Shown piece by piece: positions 11,030 through 23,895 of a stretch of 64,000 nucleotides of DNA. Below the pieces are notes generated by a model. That model had not been told where the DNA came from. It was given only the letters and a program-made list of their open reading frames with translations, and did not search any database. This stretch comes from Cladorhizidae sp. MBARI D1340-BT2 (Eukaryota; Porifera; Demospongiae; Poecilosclerida; Cladorhizidae), in the NCBI GenBank assembly GCA_028752905.1, contig JAQNBH010000010.1, positions 22,531,070 to 22,595,069 of the forward strand. Direction: 5' to 3'. Position numbers and translations under genes: made by a program. Position 1 is the stretch's first letter. The number at the start of each line of letters is the position of its first letter.

Positions 11030-11467
11030 CTAAACATGTTAGAAAAGTAAGGAGGGGAGAATCAGAACTGAAAGTGAAAATGTTATTTGTAAAACGAGTC
11101 AACCATGTGACAATGTCAACTGATGGTGTTTTTTAATACAAATTGTCAATATTCCAATTTTGGTTTCTGGCAACTAAAACCTATCAACTGCTGATGTGTG
11201 CCTTATGTATTCAATACTATGGACAAAGGCATAAAAAGTATGGCAAATATCAATCTTGGATGAGCATAACACAAGATAGTGTGGTTGCACACAATACGCT
11301 GGCCATTGCACTCGACTTCTGTACTGCAGCTGGGCATTTACAGTGACTACATAAAAGGCTTACAGATATTTTTGGTTGGAGTATTGTAAATACTAACTTG
11401 CCAGTTACTTACATAATTTCAACAAACCAACATACAGTATTAGCATTTCTGATGTATTCTTTCTTAC

Positions 11468-11608
11468 CAATAGCCAGGTCATCTGAGGTGGTAAACATAA
11501 CGGGAGCATCAATGCTGAGAATTCCAGAAATAACTGCAACCACCAAGTTGACAGATCCATCTCCCTCACCAACATTGTAACTTGCAGGGGTAAATCCAAT
11601 CACAACAA
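11468..11608 (-). CDS. Exon 67: Calx-beta D35, first half
   Basis: Starts VVIGFTPASYNVGEGDG and carries VNLVVAVISG, with Val in the usual cysteine position. Confidence 0.87.
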
Positions 11609-11996
11609 CTGCAGAGTATAGCAAAATATAACAGATTTAGACAAAGGAAAGAGAAAAGAAATGTGGTATGTGAATATTGGGCACTTTACGATTACTTTTT
11701 TCCTCCGAGTTTTATCTAGAGCAGTTAGAAACCATTGCTGTGGCTAGATCTAACTGGAGGTATGGACATCTCAAGACTGGGGCTGGGATTAAAGGGGGGG
11801 GGGGAGCTTATAGCAAACTATATTCATATAATCGATGGCTAGAGTAAGTAAGGGGAAGCTATTGTTTTGTGAATATGATAAGAGAGTTACTATTATAATA
11901 TATGTGGGTTCATGATCCACTTTGGTAAAGGATAATTCACATAATGCATGAAGTGAGATTACTCGAGTGCACAGAGGCTTAATGGTTGGAACGTAC

Positions 11997-12206
11997 CGTC
12001 CTGATCAATGATCTCTATCTCAGTTTGCATTGGGTCAATGAAGACTCGGGGTACATTGGATGCCAGTCCCAGGTTGGCAAAGAAATTTTCAATATCGATC
12101 TCAAATAAACCATCAGCCACAATGTCAACCATGATGCACAGGCGATCACCACTTGTGCTACTGAATGCAAAGAAAGTACTAGAAGGTGGGTCAACATAAT
12201 CTTCAC
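11997..12206 (-). CDS. Exon 66: Calx-beta D34, second half
   Basis: Starts EDYVDPPSSTFFAF. Cysteine strand GDRLCIMVDI; ends IEIIDQDG. A few residues longer than most B halves. Confidence 0.87.
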
Positions 12207-12428
12207 CTGCAAAAAACAGAAAGAACCCATGAGTTTTTCCCTCATTATATAAAATCTGTATACAGGATAATATAGGTTTGCATGGCAAAGCTACCACATA
12301 ACGATCTATTCACAATATACTAACAACATACTTGTAATAAATACACAATTACTAGTGTAACACCAGAGAAAGTAATTTTGAAGTGCTCATATTTTGTACA
12401 CAGAATCAACAATAAGAATCATTATTAC

Positions 12429-12575
12429 CTCGAACTGCACTGCCATCTGCAAGTAGGATATTGATAGCAGGGATTGTTACCGTCAGTATTCCACTTTGGA
12501 TCACAGCACAAATCTCTATTGGTCCAGCTGACTCAAACTGAGTATAGCCGGTGAACTCCCACCCAATAACAATCA
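12429..12575 (-). CDS. Exon 65: Calx-beta D34, first half
   Basis: Starts IVIGWEFTGYTQFESAG, with cysteine in IEICAVIQSG, and ends GSAVRG. Confidence 0.87.
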
Positions 12576-13481
12576 CTGCATGACAAATTAGCAAAGGAAA
12601 AACCAAAATGGTAAAATCATTGCAGGTATAAAAAAGTACCTCTGTTAAAGCCGATAGTGGATAATTATGCATGCAAGGTTTCATGTTCTCGAAGATCACA
12701 ACTTGTAAGCCAATTACCAAAAATCTAGACTAGAATTTGTACGATGAAATCCAACCCAAACTTTTCACTAACAAGGCTACATCTAACCTTGTAATAGAAT
12801 AACACATCAGTTGCTGAAATACTGAGGTTTACAGTGGAAAGCACCTCCCATTTTTTACAAAGCAAAAGCTAAAAAATAAAAATTGAAACCGATTATCTAC
12901 TAGATGAAGGTGGAAAATTATTTCTCAAATATATATAACGTGAAAGTGTTTTGAGAATTGTTTTGCCTGCCGTACTATGGCTTAGAAGACCGAGGGTACC
13001 AGCTAGCTAAAGCTAAAATGACTGCTATGGTCTTTGGCCTAAATGTTAGCGTGCCAAGACAAATAATAATAAAAATCCAAATGTTCTCTTTACTGTTGCT
13101 AGGCTAGCTAGGTTATCAACAATGCTCAACTAGTAGAGCTCCCAAGGCATGAAGAAGGCACCATTGACATTTGCTTACTATCTCATAAATTTTAATTTTC
13201 CCCAAAACTATTCCAATGTCAGGTCATTACCACACACTTGGAATAAGCAATTTGAACAAGAAGATGTCTGAAATCATAACCTATACCAAGGCCATGATCT
13301 TGCTGTTGAAGCACATCAAACACGGTTCCAGTTCTAAGGGTTAATCATGAATTCTTAATACCACTTTAACAGGTTCTCAAGGAGAAAAATTGAAACTACA
13401 GAACAATATTGAAACAAGATGATATAATTGCTCAAGTATAAAATCACAAGAACATGATATATAGAACCCTTGTCATCTTAC
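12576..13481. other. Intron between exons 64 and 65, nothing recognised
   Basis: 906 bases, AT-rich, no domain or repeat. Part of it (about 12840-13170) resembles 36430-36720 in the intron of D20-D21, sharing GCTAGGCTAGCTAG and GAGCTC. Confidence 0.5.
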
Positions 13482-13676
13482 CATCATTGTCTAAGATCGT
13501 CACAACTGTAGTCATAGGAGAAATAATGACTAGAGGGTCAGTGGTGGTAATGTTGGCAAAGAATTCTTCAGGGTTCTCATACAAATCATCATCGATAATG
13601 GTTACATTGAAGCAGTCTTGCAGCATTCCAGGTGAAAAAGTGAGCAGGACAACATTGACTTCATAATCATCATCAC
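13482..13676 (-). CDS. Exon 64: Calx-beta D33, second half
   Basis: Starts DDDYEVNVVLLTFSPG. Cysteine strand LQDCFNVTI also holds an N-glycosylation sequon (NVT). Ends VTILDNDG. Confidence 0.88.
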
Positions 13677-14556
13677 CTGGAGAGAGAGAAGCATTGCTGA
13701 ATGATCAGCGTTTTGCTCAAACATGAAATGAGAATAAGAATATTTGACTTGAACATCCCAGCCTTGTATAACAGTCAATTGTTATTTTCATCTGATTCGG
13801 AATCATAATTGTCATTTATCATACGAATGTTGCAATTACGGAGAGTATGTCACGTGTAATAAGTTTACAAATATGTTTGATTCTGCAAAGGAAAGTTCTA
13901 TGTCTCCATCACAATACAAAGAAACACATTATTAAAGTTTTAACCACTTGTTGATACTCAAGTAAAATATGTGTGTATATAATTATATAAGGTCTTCTAG
14001 GACCACAAAGTGTAGTTTTGTTCTTTTTTCCAGAAGTCGATGTTTGTTTTTATTGTTGGTTGTTATAGTGGAACTGTACTTAACCTTTTCACAGAACAAA
14101 ACTCTAAGAACATCAACTGAGTACCACTTGCTTTATAATACATCGGGTGAACCGAGTTGACAATCCTTATGCCCGACAATTTTCACCCATTGTAGTGGAA
14201 AACAGAGATAGAACCTTGAAGATAAATTTCACTGCTTTTAACTAAATTCTATTTTTGGGGGTCAGCTGGTTTACTAGGATGAGGCATCATCATGATGAGC
14301 ATGCTCTCTTATAAAATTCTGGTTTCCTTCTTTCACTCGATTTTAGTACAAAAGAGATAACTTGCAAAGCATGATTGTGTGCATATGTTATGAATTGAGC
14401 TCCCAGTGGGCAAAAAATAATAAAAGGGTAAAATGTTTGAATTATTAATGATTCCATCAAATTTTTTAAATGGACATGTAAAACCACTAATTCTATTACA
14501 TATATTCTCATTTATCAATAATATCTTTGTAGATGTTATAATGATGCTGCACTCAC
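13677..14556. other. Intron inside D33, nothing recognised
   Basis: 880 bases between exons 63 and 64. Only short shadow ORFs. Confidence 0.5.
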
Positions 14557-14694
14557 CAACTGCTCCTCTGTCTTGGTAAGCCACAGAAACCACTACCTCT
14601 GTCTCTAGGTCTCCAACTGCAGTGGCACACAGCTCCACCATCCCCACGCCTTCATCCACTGTCACTCGGTCCACATTCAATCCAATCGTAATAA
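14557..14694 (-). CDS. Exon 63: Calx-beta D33, first half
   Basis: Starts ITIGLNVDRVTVDEGVG, with cysteine in VELCATAV. Position Z of the most diverged X-Y-Z triad (D31-D33). Confidence 0.87.
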
Positions 14695-14816
14695 CTACAA
14701 GCAAGAGATAAGGCATTTATTATAATTACATATAATAAGTTTACTTGAATTTGAAGAGAAATAAAAAAGTAAAGTACAAACATCTTGATATTTGTCACGT
14801 TTGTTCTCATTTGCAG

Positions 14817-14936
14817 AGATAGCATACATTTTTAGACCTCAGCTTCGTGGAATTTTCAAGGAGGTTGAGGCATATGAAAATCTAAGCAATGGAATTTCAA
14901 CTGCAATCCAGCGAGGGAATGCTGCTACAGTACTTG
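14817..14936 (+). CDS. Possible plus-strand exon inside an intron, unknown protein
   Basis: A 120-base open stretch bounded by a pyrimidine-rich tract with TTTGCAG before it and GGTATAA after it. It would be phase 1 at both ends and reads IAYIFRPQLRGIFKEVEAY then ENLSNGISTAIQRGNAATVL. The composition looks protein-like, but I do not recognise the family. It may be a stray exon of a nested gene, a captured fragment, or chance. Confidence 0.3.
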
Positions 14937-15246
14937 GTATAATTAAAGTAATTTGATGACTCGTAAAATCAATAGTTAACCGATTCAACTCCTGACCAAA
15001 AAACTCCGACATCATCGAGGGGAAAGATTATATTATACATGTCTATTCTCCATATGCACATGCTCAATAGACACCGCTCTATTGTGTTAAAAAATTCCAG
15101 TTGAATGGCGTGTGAGCTAGAAAAATTAAAGAAGTTTTTTTTGTGTCAAAACAATGTAAACAGATTTCACACATAATCATGGAATCACCAAAATTTGGCT
15201 TCCATTGGCTAATCTCTAACAACAACAATAAAAATTGTTATCTTAC

Positions 15247-15450
15247 CATCGTCATCCAAGATGGTAACATCAGCGACAGAAGGGCCGACAGCAGCAATGG
15301 CTCCCACAGTTTCAATAGACAGTTTCCCTTGGAAGATTTCATCACCCTCAAATGCGGTATCGTTAATTAGGATTACATCGACTTCAATCATTGTGATTTG
15401 TTGGTCATTAAATGTCAGCAGCACATTTATAGGTGTATAGTCGAGAAATT
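15247..15450 (-). CDS. Exon 62: Calx-beta D32 (Y type), second half
   Basis: Starts FLDYTPINVLLTFND and carries INDTAFEGDEIFQGKLS; ends VTILDDDG. Same 204-base length as exons 50 and 56, its paralogues in the other triads. Confidence 0.9.
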
Positions 15451-15596
15451 CTATAAGAAACAAGAGAAAACTGAATGAAAATGTAAAATTCTCCCTTTGC
15501 CTACCCACCTCTTTCTTACCAACAACCCACATTTCTCGTAATAACAACACACACTCCCCAATCATGAATTGAAATTAGCTCAGTAATTAAACCCAC

Positions 15597-15746
15597 CAGT
15601 GGCTCCATCTGGTATGTCTTCAGTCACCAACCTAACTACCAGATCGCTGCCATCGAGATTGCCAGAAACTAGACCCACGGTCAAGGTGACCACTTCATCC
15701 GTCTCGAGGGCAGAATACGGTGGATTGATAAAACCGATAGTTGGAA
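15597..15746 (-). CDS. Exon 61: Calx-beta D32 (Y type), first half
   Basis: Starts PTIGFINPPYSALETDE, nearly identical to exons 55 and 49 and similar to exon 39. No cysteine. Confidence 0.9.
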
Positions 15747-15929
15747 CTACACAAGAGAACATCAGGGGGTGAAATCAAATAATGTCACTTCGGAGGGTAA
15801 AATGATCAATTCCTATATGCTATGGGGGAAAAACATGAAAAACTGAGCACTGAGTATCTGTTATCTTGACTTTTAAGTCAACATGGTAATCATAAAAAGG
15901 TGGAAATATAGTGCCTGATCTGGTCTTAC

Positions 15930-16130
15930 CGTCGTTATCCTCAATCACAATGATCATTTCATTTGGCGCAAGAAGGACACCGTCCTGATCTGTACTTAGC
16001 TGTGCCAAGAACTGTTCGGATATTTCAGGAACTTCGTCATCAGTAATATTAACTCTGAAGAATAATGCCATGTCTTGATTAGCTGGAGTGAATGTTAGCT
16101 CTCCAGCAGCAGGTTGGAAATCTTCGTCAA
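15930..16130 (-). CDS. Exon 60: Calx-beta D31 (X type), second half
   Basis: Starts DEDFQPAAGELTFTP and carries FFRVNITDDEVPE with an NIT sequon; ends IVIEDNDG. 201 bases, as in the other X-type B exons. Confidence 0.9.
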
Positions 16131-17248
16131 CTAGGTGAGAGGAAAGAATTGGCTAGACATGTTAAGTGCTCATGTAAATTCCCTGTCACAAAAACTTTCT
16201 TGATATAATTGAGTTAATTTTGCTGTCCCCTCAAGTTATCTATCCCCTCAAGTTATCTATTACAACTTATCAGAGCATATAGCATTTCACTTATTTGATT
16301 GTCCAAATTTAAGTCCATGTATATATGTACCGAAAATTATATACAGCGCTAATAGGTGCTTAATTCTTTCACCTCAAAAATCAGACGGGTGAGCTATTGC
16401 CATGTGAAGTACATGCTTGCATCATAAAACTGGCACAGGTGATTCTAACATGTACATCCAATTCATTCACATTCACCTGACCATTTTCAAAATAACATTC
16501 AAATTAAAGCCAGTTAAAAGTAAAGATTTGTGATTTTTATAATACTGCTTTAGCCAGGTTTTCGTGGATCACAAATAGCGTGGCTTTGAAGAAAGTCATT
16601 GGCATCGAATGCAGTTATCTAACCAGTCTCAGCAAATATTTCTACTGAATGATAATGTTTTCAAGTGAATACTTTAGGCCTAACCCCTGTGCTCTTCCTC
16701 CCTAATTGATGGCAACTTTGTTTGCTTTGTCAAGAGAAAGAAAGAGAAGAAAAAGAAAAGAGAAGAAAAAGAAAAGAAAAAGAAAAGAGAAGAATCCTCC
16801 CACAGACGTGCACATTAGTGCTCACATGTCATAGCAGGGATATCCTAATAATATATGCGTTAACCTTTACTGTGTGAGATGGTACCAAGTTTGCAAGGCT
16901 CTATCTATGTATGTAGCAACAGCTGGAGAATAGCTGTTACGTGATAGTGAGGCCAACAACCAGTTGTTGTAAGGAATGTTGCATCTTCTTATATTCATCT
17001 ACCTCTAGGCTCATTCACTTGGGCAATATTATAAGCTGATCATGATACCTGAAAGTCCCACTCTAGATTAGCAGTACAAGAAAAGTGACAGAAATGGAGA
17101 AGACTACGGCATATGATCGCGAAGCTTATACCATAAAATGTTAGTAACAACAACAACTAATATTTAAAGGTAATCAGTGTGAAATATAATTAATTAACTA
17201 GCATGAATAAAAGACAACATGAGGCTCCAAGAACTAGCTTTCACTTAC
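16131..17248. other. Intron inside D31
   Basis: Contains a purine-rich (GAAA)-type tract at 16731-16794. Parts of 16560-17200 resemble 22390-23200 and 27130-27900, the equivalent introns in the other X domains. Confidence 0.6.
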
Positions 17249-17407
17249 TTGATGCAGCATTCGCAGCACTAGAAACTACTGTCGAGTAGGAAACAACGAT
17301 GGAACTTTCCAGCGTACCACCGTTCTGGACTCTCAAAAAGAGGTCAATAAATCCAGGAGTATTTTCCATCACAGTAGCCGTCTCAATAACAAATCCGATA
17401 GTGATGA
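17249..17407 (-). CDS. Exon 59: Calx-beta D31 (X type), first half
   Basis: 159 bases, a length found only in X-type A exons (37, 47, 53, 59). Core MENTPGFIDLFL; ends AANAASS. The donor splits an AGT codon. Confidence 0.9.
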
Positions 17408-17551
17408 CTAGTAAAACACAAAATTTTAGTAAATCATACACAATACTTCACTAATTTAAATTGTGATAATAACTGATACTCCTCCCCAAAAAGCATAAGT
17501 ATATTGATCCTCCAAATATTATGAATATTGTGAATAGTAATAAATTATTAC

Positions 17552-17746
17552 CATCTTCATCCAGAATTGTAATCTGTGCTGAATTAGGATCCAAATCAAT
17601 CAGAATGCCCATGGTACTTAATCCGACTACAAAGTCCTCCGGTACCTCATAATCAGCATTGTTCCCAATGCTAACATTGGTACAGATGCGACTTTCCGTG
17701 GATGTAAAAGTCAGAACAACATCGAGTGAAGTATAATCGTCCGATG
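17552..17746 (-). CDS. Exon 58: Calx-beta D30 (Z type), second half
   Basis: Starts SDDYTSLDVVLTFTS. Cysteine strand SRICTNVSI includes an NVS sequon; ends ITILDEDG. It is separated from its A half by a 2.9 kb intron. Confidence 0.9.
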
Positions 17747-20624
17747 CTAAAATAGTCAAAAGTTAATAATAAGAATCACATGAAGATGACCACAACTATA
17801 ATAAGCAATCACACCCGACCTTTGCCCGGTCTAGTATTATCTATTGGCCAGTAAACAAACAATGAGGTGAAACCTTAGTTATAGATATCAGGATAATGTT
17901 TATCATGTATATAACTTCTGTAATGTTCATTTTTAAGGAGGGTGCATATGCCATCTGACTGGGTGCCAAATGGGTGCGTATCACCAGAGTAAATACACAT
18001 GACTAAATGGAGAATGGACAAACTATAGCAGAGCTAAACCTGATGAGCGTTCTGTGTGGATATCCCATCTACTGAGGGAGATCTACTAATTTGCCTGATT
18101 GCAAGCAGTGTAAGAAACACTGACCTTCCAGCAGGAGAGACGGGACAAATAGAAGCCAGAACCAACAGTTTAGGAAGTGCATTTTAATCGGGCATAAATA
18201 AATTTTGGATATCCAAATTCCATATCAGAGACATAGGAGAAGTACGCAGAGACACCATGATGCTCAAAGACATTACACACATGCTTCTATAGCCCTACTA
18301 TAACTCATTAACCCTCTCACTGTCGGATTGACTAGTAAAGTTTAAAAAAATTAAAAGATTTAAATCAAACCAGAAATCCATTTGAGTCCATAGCAACGAG
18401 GTATATATTATGGGTTAGCATTATCGTTGAAAAACATTGTGGTCAAGTTTTGTGACACAACCTAACCATTAAACCTAGCCATTAAATATGAATATCATTA
18501 TCCTTGTTTATCTTTGCATGTAAATGCAGAATTACGGCTTACATATGTTTCACAAAATACAAAGATGGCTAAATATTGGAAACAAAGGAAGTATACTACA
18601 GAGTCATTAGAACAAACACAATCTCAATTATGACCCACACAGTAGTCCCCCCCCTCCCCCCAAAAAGACAACATTGCCATTGATGTTATTGGATATTTGT
18701 TTGATGAATTCTGTTCTTTTTAACATAGACCAGGCCTTGCTCTTGGTCACTATATACCAATGGTAATATGTATATTCTTATTCGTGACATTGTTTACAAT
18801 ATGAATTTTTTTAACATATATATTTGGTAGCCAGCATTATCATCCATCATCAAGCCTATCCACCAAAAACTCCTGAGATACACCTGGGAAGCTAGTTATA
18901 TAACATTTTACGTGGCTAAAAAGCAAATACTAGAGATGGATTATATTCAAAAACCTGAAAAACCTTCTTCACCCATGCCTTACTTGTCAGAAACCAAACC
19001 ATAATTGTCCTCTATAGTACTAAGCCACTCGTGTCCCCAACAGTTCTATTGTTGGGGTGAACGTATCCAAGGTTCACATTTACAAGAAGCTGGTTAGCGT
19101 GGATACAATCTACTTCCTCACTATACTAATCCTAAGATGGGTCACCTGTCTCAAGAAAAATGACTACCGCTAGATTTAGTTGTCAAGTTATTATTATATA
19201 TAATGTTTGTTGTTGTTGTTTTGGGGGGTAACAAAACTGTGAATAATCGGCATTTCTAGATTTTCACCCATAATTATACACACTTCAAATTAGGTCTATA
19301 CATAACACACGAAATCAGTTATTTTACACTCTTCAAATTAGTATACATAAGCAGTAAATAAGATATAAAAAGATACAGCATGTAAGTTGTTGTTGTTTTA
19401 CTGCAAAACCAAGAGGCTAATGTGGATCTGTTGAACGTGAATGGGTTAAAATAGAAATTATTGTGGTATATCTTAGCTTAAGGTGATCCACATCCTCAAC
19501 TTACCCTCTGCCATGTCGCATCATTGGATGATGTGGATGCCAAAGCCTAGGTAATCAATCACTTGTCACATCATAGTGTAAATGGTTGTTGTTTTTAAGC
19601 AAATTAAAAAAATCAAAATCAAAATGGTAAAAAATCCACAGAAGGTTATCCAACAAAGGTTTAATAAAAGTAAGCTGACGAGGAAGTCCAAGAAGTTTCC
19701 CTAGTAAGTACACCAGTTATAACTTTCAGCTAATGCCTTGTTGAACTAATAATTATGTAAGCCGATTGTCATCTAGTAGACTAGTGAAACAAAAGCTAGT
19801 CTTGAGAGTTCCATTTGGTAAACCTAGCACTTGTACTCTGTGCTTGCAATAGAACAAGGAAAACAAACAAAAGCTTATCATGCACCGGAACTTAGGTTGG
19901 CCAAGTGACTTAACAGTCTAGTCCTCTTTAAACATAGTGCTACAGTTCCTTGTGAAGGCTATAGCTACTATGCTGTAGCCAGCTGCTATTTTTGGTCTAG
20001 TCTTATAACCTCAGAAAAAACTGATGAAAACTTACCGATTAGCAAACGTTCCAAATTTGTACAGAGCACACTGCACTCACGATGTACAAAAGTAATAAAA
20101 TTGAAGCATATATATATATCAACACATCCAAAGTGTTGAGGAAGGCACCTATGCCATCCAGCTGGGCGCTTAGTCCCAAGCAGCTTAACAAGCGAAACCC
20201 ATAAGCAGAAGTAATCATTAATCACTAAATAAATACACGAGTGCAGATCACTAAATAAATACACTGGACTTGGACTAGCTAGATGGAATAATGAGCGGCC
20301 AAACTGTTGACTTGATGAGTGTTCTGTGTGGACATCCCATCTACTAATTTGCCTAGTTGCAAGAAGTGGGGGGGGGGGGGGGGGGGGGAACACTAACCAT
20401 AAGTAAAAGGAGAGTTGGGAGAATTGAAGCTGGAACAAACAATAAATCAGGCACAAATAAACATTGGATATTTAGATCTCCCAACTCCACATAACAGACA
20501 TATGAGGAGTACACTGAGAGATGGTGAAGCTCAAAGACATTACATACATACTTTTTAGCCATGTTATATACAGCTGCTTAAATATCATAGACTTTAGCTA
20601 AAGTGATTCACATCCTCAACTTAC
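17747..20624. other. Long intron inside D30
   Basis: 2.9 kb, no gene seen. A C-rich run lies at 18647-18661 and a poly-G run at 20368-20388. From about 19640 it begins the segment duplicated at 24190 onwards. Confidence 0.6.
20368..20388. repeat. Poly-G run, 21 bases
   Basis: Uninterrupted G tract in copy 1 of the duplication. The equivalent place in copy 2 (near 24980) has no such run, so it arose after or was lost since the duplication. Confidence 0.85.
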
Positions 20625-20768
20625 CCTCTGCTGTGCCGTCTATAGTTGCAAGCAATACTTCTGCATTTGACACAAGCTCCCCACTCAATAGAGAAGCACA
20701 CACTTCCACAAAAGCACCATCCATTTCAATCACAGTAAATGTAGTTTGGTCCAAGCCAATAGTAATTC
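20625..20768 (-). CDS. Exon 57: Calx-beta D30 (Z type), first half
   Basis: Starts ITIGLDQTTFTVIEMDG, with cysteine in VEVCASLLSGEL. Differs from exon 51 by about one residue (Q/E), reflecting a recent duplication. Confidence 0.92.
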
Positions 20769-21073
20769 CTGACAATAATATAATGAAGAACAACATTTAT
20801 ATACACATATGTACACGTCCCCACAGGATGTTCAAAGAAAACTCAATGTAAAGACAACAACTGGCACCAAGTAAACAGCCTACACATACGAAAACATGCT
20901 GAGCCCATTCATACTCCCAATATTATGAATACTGTGATAGACTTATGTATAAAGGGGGATATAACATTACAATATCAAAGCCACTAAAAATGAGGTACGT
21001 GTACCACCAAAATTTGGCTTGTCTGAGCTCATCTCTAACAAATAAATAAAACAACAAAAAAGTGTTATCTTAC

Positions 21074-21277
21074 TATCGTCATCCAGGATAGTAACATCAG
21101 TGATAGCTGGGCTGACGGCAGCAAGGACTCCAGTTGTTAAAAGGGTCAGCTGGCCAAGGAAGATTTCATCACCCTCAAATAAGTCATCGTTAATTATGGT
21201 TACGTTGACTTCAACAGTGGTGCTTAGGATATTAAATGTCAGCAGCAGCTCATCTACAGGTTCATAGTCAATAGATC
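21074..21277 (-). CDS. Exon 56: Calx-beta D29 (Y type), second half
   Basis: Starts SIDYEPVDELLLTFN, with VEVNVTIINDDLFEGDE (NVT sequon), and ends VTILDDDS. Almost identical to exon 50. Confidence 0.92.
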
Positions 21278-21423
21278 CTATGAGAAACAACAGTCAAGAG
21301 ATAGATATAAATATTGATACTGAATGAAAATGTGAAACTCCCTCTTTGCCTACCCACCTCTCCCCAAGCAACAACACACAATCCACAATCACAAACTGAA
21401 ATTAGCTCAGTAGTTAGACGTAC

Positions 21424-21573
21424 GTGTGGCTCCATCTGATAGGTCTTCAGTCACAAATCTAACCACCAGTTCGATGCCATCAATATTGCCAGAAATTAAA
21501 CCCACAATCAAGGTGACCACTCCATCCGTCTCGAGGGCAGAATATGGTGGATTGATAAAACCGATAGTTGGAA
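21424..21573 (-). CDS. Exon 55: Calx-beta D29 (Y type), first half
   Basis: Starts PTIGFINPPYSALETDG and ends SDGATR. Close copy of exon 49. Confidence 0.92.
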
Positions 21574-21774
21574 CTAAACAAAAGAAGATCATAAGTCAGG
21601 AAGATAAAAATCAAACAGTTATGTCGCTTAGGAAATCTCAATTCTTAAATGCTATGAAAAACATATATGATATGAAAAACTGAGCAGTGAGTATCGGTTG
21701 TCTCGACTCTTAGCCAACATGGCATTCAATCAAGAGATAAAAAGGTGGAAGTCAGGTGCCTGCTCTGGTCTTAC

Positions 21775-21975
21775 CATCATCATCTATGATCTCAACAGTC
21801 ATTTCATCTGGCGAAATCATGACACGTTCTTGAGTTGTTGTTAGCATTCCCAAGAACTCTTCGGTTTCTTCAGGTGCATTGTCATCCGTAATATTAACTC
21901 TGAAGTATAATGCCATGTTCTGATTGGCTGAAGTGAATGTTAGTTCTCCAACAGCAGGTTCGAAATCACTGACAC
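21775..21975 (-). CDS. Exon 54: Calx-beta D28 (X type), second half
   Basis: Starts VSDFEPAVGELTFTS, carries YFRVNITDDNAPEETEE, and ends VEIIDDDG. Close copy of exon 48. Confidence 0.92.
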
Positions 21976-23395
21976 CTAGGTGAGAGGAAAGAATTGGGCA
22001 TGTGCTAGTGTAAATAATTGTCATTAACACTTTCTTGATTTAACTTGTGACTTAACTACAATTGAGTTCATTTCCCACAAACAGATAACTAAAGTTATCT
22101 TTATTCATAACCTAGCACATCACATAGCATTTGTTTTCATTGGATATGTATCATAAATTACATATTCAGCACCCGTGAGTGTTGAATCCATTCAATTCAA
22201 ATATTAGATGGGTGTAGTGGGAGCTTGCTTAATGGAAGTGCTATTAACCAATGTAAACCTAACTTATTGATGTATACTTGACCATTGCAATGAAGTAGCA
22301 AGTTTAGAATCAGCCCAGCATGTGGATTTGTGGTTCCTACTTCTGCTTTAATCCTAAGAGATCTGGTGTATTATATCATAGTCGCGCCACTTAGCAAGGT
22401 TTCACGGTAAAAAAATGAAAACATCTACTAGCATCGAAGGCAGTTATGGAAACCATCTCAAAACAACAATTTCTACCACATGCCAGTTCATGAAAAAGGC
22501 ATCCTTCGTCATATGGGTATGTGTTCTTCCCGTCTTGTCGGTGGCAACTCACCGTTTGCTTTATTAAAGAGAAAGACAACTTCCTACAGACATGCAAATC
22601 ATCACTGAGGAAAGTTGGTGAACAATTGTCTCTTCATACTTCTGGTTAAGGGCTTTATAGCCTAAAGTGTGCATACCTACATCTATTTCCTGGTTTGCAA
22701 CATCACATTTTCTATGATAATTAATTATACACCTCATAATCTCGTGTGATCTGTTGCACCACAATCCATAAGAATGCCGTGCCAACAAACATGTTACCAC
22801 ACTTCTTCTGGGACCATATTGCTCAATTTTCAACTTTAAAAAATAATAATTGCGTACAACCAGTTGACAAAACCATCTTCATATGGATAACTAATACATA
22901 CACGAAGGAAGTAGTACAGTGCTTGCACATCTGGACAAGCAGGTCTTAGCTATATCTGTATGGCAGCACCAGTTGGAGAATGGTTGCTATTTGATACCGA
23001 GACCAAAAAGCACAGAGGTACTTTGCGGCAGTGATAAAGCAACACCTGCTTCTTATACTGACCCTACTTCTAGCTTTCGTTCATTCCCTCCATCTCTTGG
23101 CTTGGCAACAATGAGCTGGCTAAGATACCGACAGTTCTTCTCTATGTTTGATGACAGAAATGGAGTAGGCTTCAGCAAACCATCGGTAAGCTTACACCAT
23201 AAAATTTTAGTTAGTAATAATTAAATGAAGAAGAACAACAACAATTTATATAACAATAATATTAAGATTGATTGTAGACCATTATTCAAGTAATTAAATT
23301 TTATACGATGTACGATGGACAAGGGCCTAAATTTATTTAGCGATAAATCAAAGGCAAATCATGACATGCTGTGCCAAGAACTGGTCCTCACTTAC

Positions 23396-23554
23396 TTGAT
23401 GCAGCATTCGCAGCACTGGAAAGTTCTGTCGAGTAGGAAACAACGATGGGTCTTTGCAGCATACCACCGTTCAGGACACTCAAAAAGAGGTCAATAAATC
23501 CAGGAGTATTTTCCATCACAGTATCCGTCTCAACAACAAACCCGATGGTGATCA
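23396..23554 (-). CDS. Exon 53: Calx-beta D28 (X type), first half
   Basis: 159-base X-type A exon, ITIGFVVETDTVMENTPG. Ends AANAASS. Paralogue of exon 47, more diverged than the neighbouring duplicated exons. Confidence 0.9.
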
Positions 23555-23697
23555 CTAGTAAAGCATAAAATTTTAGCAAATCATACACTAAATTTAATTG
23601 TGATTCTAACTGATTCCACCTAAAAAGCATAAAGTATGATCATGGTATGTTAATCCTCCAAATATTATGAATATTGTGACTAGTAATAAATTATTAC

Positions 23698-23895
23698 CAT
23701 CTTCATCCTCAATTGTAATCACTGCTGTATTTGGAACCAGATCAATCAGTTCATTCGTGGGGACTAGCACAACTTCAAAGTTCTCCTGTTCTTCATAATT
23801 AACATCGTTTTCAATGCTCACATTGACGCAAATGCGACGTTCCATGGGTGTGAAGGTTAGAATTACTTCGAATAATGCAGTATAATCTTCCGGTG
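23698..23895 (-). CDS. Exon 52: Calx-beta D27 (Z type), second half
   Basis: Starts PEDYTALFEVILTFTP. Cysteine strand RRICVNVSIEND with an NVS sequon; ends ITIEDEDG. Confidence 0.9.

Larger units (their letters stand above)
19640..23895. repeat. Segmental duplication, copy 1
   Basis: Exons 52-57 and their introns. Matching landmarks lie 4.55-4.63 kb further right (20625/25259, 21074/25703, 21424/26053, 21775/26404). Exon and intron sequence between about 20600 and 22080 is nearly identical to copy 2; the outer parts are more diverged. Confidence 0.85.

Noticed and set aside
22919..23224. Plus-strand ORF of 101 codons
   Set aside because: It lies in an X-domain intron that is similar, without an open frame, at about 27650 and 16900. 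No conservation of the reading frame.
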